Source: Candidatus Pacearchaeota archaeon (GTDB lineage Archaea > Nanobdellota > Nanobdellia > Pacearchaeales > GW2011-AR1). From it: a DNA stretch of 8,771 nt. The stretch spans positions 1 through 8,771 of the forward strand of contig JACQLL010000035.1 of assembly GCA_016234025.1 (NCBI GenBank), given 5' to 3'. Below are positions 1 through 4,953 of this stretch, piece by piece. The translations under genes were made by a program, and so were the position numbers. Position 1 is the first letter of the stretch, and the number at the start of each line of letters is the position of its first letter. Under the pieces are notes generated by a model. It saw nothing but the letters and a program-made list of their open reading frames with translations. It did not search any database and was not told the origin of the DNA.

Positions 1-2097
1 GGTAAATGCGTTCCTACTGCACAAACAAGGGAAGTAGAGTTTGATGTGAAAGATTCTTCGACTAATGCATATATTTATGGAGCGACTGTTCAATTTAAGC
101 AAGATGGAGTTATTAAAGCGACAGCTGATACAAGCCAGGGAGGAAACGCCTACGCAACTTTGAATGTTGGTCAGAGTTACACTGTAACAGTCACTAAATC
201 TGGCTATGAAACTAAAACAAGCGTTGCTCAAACTGTTCCCGAAGGGTTGGGAAGATATGACATGGGAGGTTTGTCTTTAACGCCTATATCTACCACAGAT
301 ACACGTGATATCATTATTCATGTTGTGAGAGAGAACAACTTTGCTTTGGAGGAAGCAAGTGTTAAGATAGAAAAACTTGAAAATGGAAACTATGTTTATG
401 TTGAGACGAAAACAACAGGAGATAATGGAAAAACACCAACCATAATTCTTAGAGAAAACTCACAATATAAGTTTACTATTACAAAAAACGGTTATGGCAG
501 TTTAACTAAAAGCGTTACGATACCTGCAGGAGATTCCGCATACACTTATGGTCCATATAGTTTAACAGCTACAGGAAGTTTTGTATCTCTTTCAGTGAAA
601 GACGAATTTACTGAAGAATATATCGGGGGTGCGATTGTCAAATTCAGAAAAGATTCTACTAACGGAATAATTAGTTCAACCACGATAACCGATTCAAACG
701 GAGAGACCACAAGCGGGAACTTGGAAACAGGGCATGTCTATTATTTAGAAATTTCCAAGGAAGATTATGAAACTGAAACATTTAATATCGGGATGGTTAG
801 TGTTGGCACTTCAGATAAAGGAGTTTATACTTTAAACTCTGCCTTGTATAGCGAATGCGAAGATTCAGACAGTAATTTAGGAGGTTACCAAGATTCAGAA
901 AAATTAACTCCAGGGCATATTACTAATTCTGATGGTGAGATATTCAAGGATCATTGCCAGAGTCCTTCTCATGTTGTAGAAACATATTGTCGTGAGGATG
1001 GAATCCAATCAGCGACGCAAACCATCTCATGCGGAGAGGGTTACTACTGCGATGAAAACTCTAACGGAGAAGGTTATTGCAAAGAAAGAGACGAAGAAGG
1101 AGAGCCAAATGATGACTTTGAATATGCTAGTTTAAAGGATTCTCTTCAGAGTTTAACTGCAAAAATAAACAACATGAATGACGTGGATGTATTCAAAATA
1201 AACCGAGTTTTTTCTGTAGGAGAAAAAATAAAACTTGAAGCATCTCCTATTAGTAATACTGAAGCCGACATTACAGCAGCGGTTTTTGATGAAGATGAAG
1301 ATGTTTTGTATGCTAATGACGACAGGAGTTTTTATGGTGGTTTAAGAGATCCATTTATTGAGTTTACTTTACGAGAAAACCATGATTACTTGTATTTCGC
1401 TATAGCTAACTCACCAAGAAGCAAAGTTTCCGATTACGATTATTTAAGCACCGCTAGTTTTTCAAATATCGGAGAAAGAGACGTTGATGAAAATTTGCAG
1501 AGGATTTTGCTTGACTTTGATGGAGCGCGAGGCATAAGGATTGCTCAAAGACCTGCAGTAGATGTCCCACGCTTACAAGATTCTATTTTTCTGAACGAAG
1601 AATATCCCGGGCAGATTGATGAAATAAAAAATCTAATAGTAGAAAAAGTGAAAGAAAGCTATGCTGATTATAATGTAGAAATTTACACAACAGACGGAGA
1701 AATCCCGACAACTCCTTATACTACGGTATATTTTGGTACTTACGATCCTAAATCGCTTGGAGTTTCTGATAATATTGATGCGTTTAATCTTGCCAAAAAA
1801 CAGAACGCCATTGTATTCATTGAAACTTTTGGCGCTTTTGAATCATTAAACCCCTCCGTAGAAGAGATTACATATGCTATTTCTAACACTGCTTCTCACG
1901 AAATAGGTCACCTTCTTGGACTTTATCATACTAAAGACCCAACAGATATAATGGATATTACAGCTACATTCACACAAACGATGAGAAGACAAGAGTTTAA
2001 AAGAGCGCCGCTTCTTGATGACTCTGCTGGATTCCCAATTGGATACCAAAATTCTCCTAAAACACTTGAGAGAAATGTAGGAAGGAGGGGAGGATAA
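1..2097 (+). CDS. Secreted metzincin-type metalloprotease with beta-sandwich repeats (5' partial)
   Basis: The frame is open from base 1, so the gene begins upstream; the GTG at 46 is probably internal. Counting codons from base 1, three repeats resembling carboxypeptidase-regulatory or PEGA-like beta-sandwiches lie at about 11-95, 102-190 and 192-280, each with a GATVQF/EASVKI/GAIVKF-type strand and a YTVTVTKSGYE-like strand. A linker at 286-360 has six cysteines (286, 319, 330, 344, 350, 360), suggesting disulfides and an extracellular location. Residues about 365-485, opening with EPNDDFEYA and containing DVDVFKI, resemble a bacterial pre-peptidase C-terminal domain. The last 200 residues are the protease: H633-E634-x-x-H637-x-x-G640-x-x-H643 is the metzincin zinc site and M651 in DIMD is a plausible Met-turn. 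It probably cleaves extracellular proteins or peptides; the substrate is unknown. The signal peptide is not in view. No C-terminal membrane anchor is visible, but a membrane protein is encoded immediately downstream. Confidence 0.85.
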   Translation, partial: GKCVPTAQTREVEFDVKDSSTNAYIYGATVQFKQDGVIKATADTSQGGNAYATLNVGQSYTVTVTKSGYETKTSVAQTVPEGLGRYDMGGLSLTPISTTDTRDIIIHVVRENNFALEEASVKIEKLENGNYVYVETKTTGDNGKTPTIILRENSQYKFTITKNGYGSLTKSVTIPAGDSAYTYGPYSLTATGSFVSLSVKDEFTEEYIGGAIVKFRKDSTNGIISSTTITDSNGETTSGNLETGHVYYLEISKEDYETETFNIGMVSVGTSDKGVYTLNSALYSECEDSDSNLGGYQDSEKLTPGHITNSDGEIFKDHCQSPSHVVETYCREDGIQSATQTISCGEGYYCDENSNGEGYCKERDEEGEPNDDFEYASLKDSLQSLTAKINNMNDVDVFKINRVFSVGEKIKLEASPISNTEADITAAVFDEDEDVLYANDDRSFYGGLRDPFIEFTLRENHDYLYFAIANSPRSKVSDYDYLSTASFSNIGERDVDENLQRILLDFDGARGIRIAQRPAVDVPRLQDSIFLNEEYPGQIDEIKNLIVEKVKESYADYNVEIYTTDGEIPTTPYTTVYFGTYDPKSLGVSDNIDAFNLAKKQNAIVFIETFGAFESLNPSVEEITYAISNTASHEIGHLLGLYHTKDPTDIMDITATFTQTMRRQEFKRAPLLDDSAGFPIGYQNSPKTLERNVGRRGG

Positions 2098-2543
2098 TGA
2101 AAAAATTAATGTGGCTCATTCTGGCAAGTGTAGGAGTTGTTTTGATAGCTGGTGTTATCTTATTCTTTTATTTAGAAAATGAAGGTTGGTCAGGCAAAGT
2201 TAATAAAAATGATTTATTAGGGGGTTTCAGCAACAGCGAACAAGAAAGAATTGAAAGTGCTTTAGAAAATACAGACGAATACGGTTACTCAGAAGAACTT
2301 CCTATAATTCTTTCTGAATTTGAACTTGAAAAAGCGATTGAATTGTGCGACAGAGAAGTAATTGAAAACGCGATAAGCTGTTTCAAAACTCTTTCCATAG
2401 AAAAGCCGGAGAACAGAGAAGAAATATGTTCGCATATAAGTTTAGAGTTGTGCGACAAACCATCTGCAAGTCTGTATTGCGCAGAAAGTATAGATGGCCA
2501 TAAAGAAGAATGCCTGCTCGGGATTCCTTCTTTTAGAAGATAA
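2097..2543 (+). CDS. Small single-pass membrane protein with six-cysteine outer domain
   Basis: The 148-residue product starts with MKK and a hydrophobic segment at about residues 4-25, which could be a signal anchor. The remainder is acidic and helical in character. Six cysteines (84, 95, 111, 119, 128, 139), spaced 8-16 apart, look like a disulfide-stapled helical domain outside the cell. I do not recognise the family. The ATG shares one base with the TAA stop of the metalloprotease (TAATG), and a purine-rich GGAGGGGAGG lies just before it, so the two are almost certainly co-transcribed and translationally coupled. A role as membrane anchor, chaperone or inhibitor of the protease is inference from position and topology only. 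Transcription may stop at the hairpin 20 bases downstream. Confidence 0.75.
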   Translation: MKKLMWLILASVGVVLIAGVILFFYLENEGWSGKVNKNDLLGGFSNSEQERIESALENTDEYGYSEELPIILSEFELEKAIELCDREVIENAISCFKTLSIEKPENREEICSHISLELCDKPSASLYCAESIDGHKEECLLGIPSFRR

Positions 2544-2562
2544 TCTAAGACAACAAAATTTT

Positions 2563-2587
2563 AAAGTTTCTTTGTATTTGAAACTTT
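2563..2587 (+). terminator. Stem-loop after the metalloprotease operon
   Basis: AAAGTTTC and GAAACTTT form a perfect 8-bp stem around a 9-base T-rich loop, 20 bases past the stop of the membrane-protein gene. A pyrimidine-rich stretch (CCTCTCTC) follows rather than a clean T-run. A second weak hairpin (TCAAG-6-CTTGA) lies at 2597-2612. The hairpin could be a terminator or an mRNA 3'-end stabiliser. The stem is AT-rich and so weak. Confidence 0.4.
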
Positions 2588-2603
2588 CCTCTCTCATCAA
2601 GAA

Positions 2604-2906
2604 TTAGCTTGACTGAAAAAAGGTGTAGAAGATATTTTCAAATGAGACATAACAAAAAGTTTCAGAAATGTGGAAATGGTTATCGCTGTTCTCGATGGTT
2701 TGCATGTTGGTACTAAAACTGCCTGGGAATGTGAACTTGGATGAACCTACGCAAAGGAGTTCATCCAATTGGAACAAAAACAGGTAAGTCGATTGAGAGG
2801 TATTAGAATATTCGAGTGCATTTAGGTCGGAAGCATTGAGATTGCTGAGTGAGTAGAAAAGTTGAGAGAGATTGATAAAATTCAAAGAAGAAAGTTCAAT
2901 ATGAAA
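2604..2906 (-). other. No clear gene; possible decayed surface-repeat (DUF285/BspA-like) remnant
   Basis: This is the only stretch of about 300 bases without a confident gene. Plus-strand frames are broken. On the minus strand the frame is open from a stop near 2907, overlapping the vapC 3' end, to 2604, but it has no ATG, only a TTG at 2885, and no ribosome site. Its first part (NLSQLFYSLSNLNASDL...SNTS...YLF) lines up without gaps over about 33 residues with the consensus I recall for BspA-like DUF285 repeats (NMSxMFYxCSSLxSLDLSxF...SNVTNMSYMF): F-Y, S, L, D-L, S-N and F fall in register while the consensus methionines are leucine. The rest does not match. I read it as at best a remnant of a surface-protein repeat; chance resemblance remains possible. 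Confidence 0.25.
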
Positions 2907-3288
2907 TTATCTTCAGCTCTTTTATTTGTGAGAAGTGTTTGACATTCTTTGTGATTATTTGATTTACTTCGTTCGTTAAAAATATTCCTGCTATCATACA
3001 GTCAAATCGCCCAATTTCTTTTTTTTCTTTTTTCAGTCTCCAGAATATTTCAGCTGCTCTTTTTGAAGAAAATAAGTCTAATGGAAAAAGGAAAATTTTA
3101 TTGAAAAATTCATCATAGTATTTTTCCTCGTTAATATACAATTGATCTTTCAGATCCAACCCAAAAAATATTTCTTGGTGACTCATAATCGTGGCCGCAA
3201 ATGGTTCATTTGATTTTTCTATTACTTTTTTGATATTCGGTTCGTTTTTGAAAATATCAATTATTGCAGTTGTATCGAGACCTATCAT
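2896..3288 (-). CDS. vapC: VapC-type PIN-domain ribonuclease toxin
   Basis: The 130-residue protein has the PIN-domain layout: D5 in the first strand (IGLDTTAIIDI), E39 in the helix SHQEIFFGL, D96 in GRFDCMIAGIFL, and the C-terminal T113-x-N115-x-x-H-F pattern. All expected acidic metal-binding positions are present, so the enzyme looks intact. VapC toxins are Mg-dependent endoribonucleases that cleave specific tRNAs or rRNA and are neutralised by their VapB partner; the target here cannot be read from sequence. The ATG overlaps the TGA of the upstream vapB (ATGA), so the pair is translationally coupled from one promoter. Confidence 0.9.
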   Translation of the reverse strand: MIGLDTTAIIDIFKNEPNIKKVIEKSNEPFAATIMSHQEIFFGLDLKDQLYINEEKYYDEFFNKIFLFPLDLFSSKRAAEIFWRLKKEKKEIGRFDCMIAGIFLTNEVNQIITKNVKHFSQIKELKIISY

Positions 3289-3521
3289 TTAAACCTCTTT
3301 TCAAATTCTGCTTTAAATTCTTTCATCCTTTTTTCTCTTTCTTTCCAGTTTACATTTTCTTCCTTTAAAGCACCAAAAAATTTCATTATGGCCTCTTTGC
3401 TACCTTTTTTTTCTTGCTGTTTAAACTCAAGAATCACATCTGAGAAACTCTTATCATTATTCTTTAACTTCCTAAGAAAATCATATGCTTCTCTTCTTAT
3501 TGAAATGTTTATACTTACCAT
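3285..3521 (-). CDS. vapB: VapB-type antitoxin (DUF217-like ribbon-helix-helix)
   Basis: The 78-residue protein starts MVSINISIRREAYDFLRKLK. This is the short beta-strand plus helix of a DNA-binding ribbon-helix-helix domain, followed by DKSFSDVILEF, which matches archaeal DUF217/COG1753 antitoxins. The charged C-terminal half is the expected toxin-wrapping region. I chose the ATG at 3521 rather than the in-frame ATG at 3566. The extra N-terminus would run through the TATA box and palindrome at 3526-3552, the family begins with this strand, and a TATA-like box sits 26 bases upstream of 3521. The protein should bind VapC and repress the operon. Confidence 0.85.
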   Translation of the reverse strand: MVSINISIRREAYDFLRKLKNNDKSFSDVILEFKQQEKKGSKEAIMKFFGALKEENVNWKEREKRMKEFKAEFEKRFK

Positions 3522-3525
3522 ATGA

Positions 3526-3552
3526 GTACATAGTACACGTGCATATATAAAA
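3526..3552 (-). promoter_or_regulatory. vapBC promoter with operator-like palindrome
   Basis: Read on the minus strand, a TTTTATATAT box at about 3543-3552 is centred 26 bases before the vapB ATG at 3521, which fits a leaderless archaeal promoter. Between box and start lie CACGTG (3536-3541) and the inverted repeat GTAC-n3-GTAC (3526-3536), well placed for a ribbon-helix-helix VapB dimer to block transcription. The binding is inference. Confidence 0.55.
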
Positions 3553-3562
3553 CTTCTGGTAA

Positions 3563-3787
3563 TCACCAGCTCTTCTTCTCGGCAATTATAAAATCTCCTT
3601 CTGTTTTCGGCGCGTTTGCGAAAAACCTTTTTCTGAAATCAGGCTCTGCCTCGAGTCCTTCGCCTTCTTCGCGAAACCCGCCGACTTTTTTCTTTTCCTT
3701 TTTCGGAGAAACTTTGACTTTCTCCAACGCCTTGGCGAAGTCGTCCATGATTTGTCTCGCCTGTTTTTGAATTTCTTGTTTTTCCAT
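3563..3787 (-). CDS. gatC: Short GatC-like amidotransferase subunit
   Basis: The 74-residue protein has a short N-terminal helix (IMDDFAKALEKV), a lysine-rich stretch and a C-terminal tail (GGFREEGEG, then FFANAPKTEGDFIIAEKKSW). The tail resembles the end of GatC, where an LRED-type motif is followed by NAPxxxDGxFxVP; GatC wraps around GatA and holds it to GatB. Typical GatC has about 95-100 residues. Here most of the N-terminal helix pair (the VxxLAxLARLxLxxEE part) is missing. GatCAB would convert misacylated Asp-tRNA(Asn) or Glu-tRNA(Gln) to the amide form; GatA and GatB are not in the window. It has its own TATA-like box. The gene lies beside panD and about 1.2 kb beyond the 3' end of aspS. 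The assignment rests on the tail motif and on context. Confidence 0.6.
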   Translation of the reverse strand: MEKQEIQKQARQIMDDFAKALEKVKVSPKKEKKKVGGFREEGEGLEAEPDFRKRFFANAPKTEGDFIIAEKKSW

Positions 3788-3808
3788 TGTAAGATTAATG
3801 TGAGAAAG

Positions 3809-3818
3809 GTTTTAAAGT
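3809..3818 (-). promoter_or_regulatory. TATA-like box of the gatC-like gene
   Basis: The minus strand reads ACTTTAAAAC, centred about 26 bases before the ATG at 3787, with no Shine-Dalgarno sequence between. This is the leaderless spacing seen at other genes of the window. Confidence 0.45.
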
Positions 3819-3829
3819 TATGGAAACCC

Positions 3830-3840
3830 TTAAATAATTA
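3830..3840 (+). promoter_or_regulatory. TATA-like box facing rightward
   Basis: TTAAATAATTA is centred about 24 bases before the ATG at 3858 and has an AAACCC stretch just upstream that could serve as a factor B element. Together with the oppositely directed box at 3809-3818, this makes a divergent promoter region. The AT-rich context keeps confidence low. Confidence 0.3.
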
Positions 3841-3857
3841 GTTTTCTTTCAGTAAAA

Positions 3858-4088
3858 ATGGAAGCAATTCACAGCTATCGGCATGTCATTGATAAGAAAA
3901 CTGCGATGAAGTTTGAAGAAAGTTTGAGAAGAGTTTTAGAAAGAGGGCCGCCTCAAAAGTTAGTTTTTATTGGGTTGTCCGAAAGTTCGAAACCCATAAT
4001 TATAATTTCGTCTCCTTTTTTTATTAGGTGGGCTGCTGCACCATTCATGCATATTATACCAGAATTTCTTTTTCCAACTATCACATAG
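3858..4088 (+). CDS. Possible small protein overlapping the panD 3' end, unknown
   Basis: This is a 76-codon frame. Its first 32 codons occupy otherwise unassigned DNA and read like real protein ([20 protein letters not shown], an amphipathic charged helix). From 3953 on it is antisense to the last 45 codons of panD and becomes hydrophobic, as expected of a shadow frame. It starts with ATG 24 bases after a TATA-like box and has no Shine-Dalgarno sequence, matching the leaderless pattern of the neighbourhood. It may be a genuine short gene with a convergent overlap, or the 5' remnant of a gene cut when panD arrived. I do not recognise a family. Confidence 0.3.
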   Translation: MEAIHSYRHVIDKKTAMKFEESLRRVLERGPPQKLVFIGLSESSKPIIIISSPFFIRWAAAPFMHIIPEFLFPTIT

Positions 4089-4255
4089 GTCTCTAATCTA
4101 GCGCCATTAGTGTTGTCAACAACGAGAACTTTTTCTCCTGGAAAAAATCCTGATTTTTCTATCAGAGCTTGATCTATTTCTATACTCCCGACATAATCTA
4201 GATTTGCGTCTGTAACAACTGCTTTATGAATCTTAGAGCGTAATATCCATCTCAT
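3953..4255 (-). CDS. panD: Aspartate 1-decarboxylase, pyruvoyl type (PanD)
   Basis: PanD makes beta-alanine from L-aspartate for pantothenate and coenzyme A synthesis. The precursor cleaves itself between Gly and Ser, leaving a pyruvoyl cofactor on the alpha chain. All hallmark residues are present, each one position earlier than in E. coli: K8, H10, Y21, the cleavage pair G23-S24, R53, T56, Y57 and N71-G72-A73-A74. The motif block reads YVGSIEID ... [10 protein letters not shown] ... MNGAAAHL. At 100 residues it is shorter than the usual 115-130, ending soon after the last core strand. It is a bacterial-style enzyme; archaea with this step generally use a PLP-dependent decarboxylase instead, so acquisition by transfer is likely. 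It lies 23 bases after the MNT gene, with GGAG before the ATG and a TATA-like box 26 bases upstream, so it may be both in the operon and separately transcribed. Confidence 0.92.
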   Translation of the reverse strand: MRWILRSKIHKAVVTDANLDYVGSIEIDQALIEKSGFFPGEKVLVVDNTNGARLETYVIVGKRNSGIICMNGAAAHLIKKGDEIIIMGFELSDNPIKTNF

Positions 4256-4263
4256 TTTTATCT

Positions 4264-4285
4264 TCTCCTGACTCAGTTTTATATC
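4264..4285 (-). promoter_or_regulatory. TATA-like box and ribosome site before panD
   Basis: The minus strand reads GATATAAAA (4277-4285), overlapping the stop region of the MNT gene and centred 26 bases before the panD ATG. GGAG follows at about 4264-4267, roughly 8 bases before the ATG. Having both suggests that panD can be read from the upstream operon and from its own promoter. Confidence 0.4.
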
Positions 4286-4599
4286 TCAATCCCATCTTCA
4301 ACAGCCTGTTTGATAACGCCAATTTGTTTTTTCTTTTTTTCAAATTCCTCAGGGGTTAAACAAATAATGTCTATGTCTTGAGGATAATCCCACATTAGAT
4401 AAAATTCAGGAGATCTCTTGTAAGATACTTTATCTTTAAAATCCTCCGAGATTATAATTATATCAACGTCGCTATTCTCTTTAGATTTTCCTGTTGCTTG
4501 AGAGCCAAACAAAATCGTTTTCTTTATATTTGTGACTTTTTTTGCTTTTTCAAGAAAAGTTCTTAAATTATTTATAATTTTAGTTTTTTCTCTATCCAA
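4279..4599 (-). CDS. MNT-type nucleotidyltransferase, antitoxin of a HEPN/MNT pair
   Basis: The 106-residue protein has a minimal polymerase-beta-fold nucleotidyltransferase core. G32-S33 with A-T-G in [10 protein letters not shown]44 and D46 in SDVDIIII, and D77 in [13 protein letters not shown] supply the expected nucleotide-binding motif and three catalytic carboxylates, so it looks active. In characterised pairs MntA silences the HEPN toxin by adding AMP units to it. Its ATG lies 28 bases inside the upstream HEPN gene in another frame, so the two are coupled. An alternative role in drug or cofactor nucleotidylation is less likely given this partner. Confidence 0.87.
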   Translation of the reverse strand: MDREKTKIINNLRTFLEKAKKVTNIKKTILFGSQATGKSKENSDVDIIIISEDFKDKVSYKRSPEFYLMWDYPQDIDIICLTPEEFEKKKKQIGVIKQAVEDGIEI

Positions 4600-4952
4600 G
4601 ATAAAACCTCCTCTGCTATGTTAACAAAATCTTGAACGTCAGATAAAGTAAATTCTTCTGCTGGAATTTTTTGAGAAACGTCTGGATAACGAGTCCGCTG
4701 ATAAACTGGCTCTAAGGTTGAAATCTTTCTTAATAAACTATCAGAAAGTTCTAACTCTTTTCCAAGAATCGATATACTATGAGTTTTTTTTAATTTTTTA
4801 TATTTCTGTATATACAATGCTTTTAGAGATTTTTCCACTGTCTGTTGGCTAAGGAAAGCTGCAACGTCCAACCTATTCCCCTCTAAATTATATTCTGCCG
4901 ACTTCAAATCATGTTTAGCTTGCTTCCACCAATTACTTATTTCTTCTTCCAT
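4572..4952 (-). CDS. HEPN-domain protein, toxin of a HEPN/MNT pair
   Basis: The 126-residue all-helical protein carries the HEPN signature: WWKQAKHDLKSAEYNL near residues 8-23, AAFLSQQTVEKSLKALYI at 31-48, H58, and R86-T-R-Y-P-D at 86-91, ending in a long helix. HEPN toxins are often metal-independent RNases using R-x4-6-H. No such motif can be found: the only histidines are at 14 and 58, and neither follows an arginine at that spacing. It may therefore be an RNase of another subtype, or act through binding. Its ATG at 4952 lies one base past the aspS TGA, with GAAGTGAT as a weak ribosome site, so it is in the aspS operon. Confidence 0.87.
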   Translation of the reverse strand: MEEEISNWWKQAKHDLKSAEYNLEGNRLDVAAFLSQQTVEKSLKALYIQKYKKLKKTHSISILGKELELSDSLLRKISTLEPVYQRTRYPDVSQKIPAEEFTLSDVQDFVNIAEEVLSWIEKKLKL

Positions 4953-4953
4953 A

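Noticed and set aside
1846..2049. Minus-strand frame opposite the zinc-binding site of the metalloprotease
   Set aside because: The plus strand carries an intact HExxHxxGxxH motif; the opposite frame has no features of its own.
2590..2612. Box C-like TTGATGA on the minus strand, suggesting a C/D-box RNA
   Set aside because: No box D, C' or D' elements occur at suitable distances.
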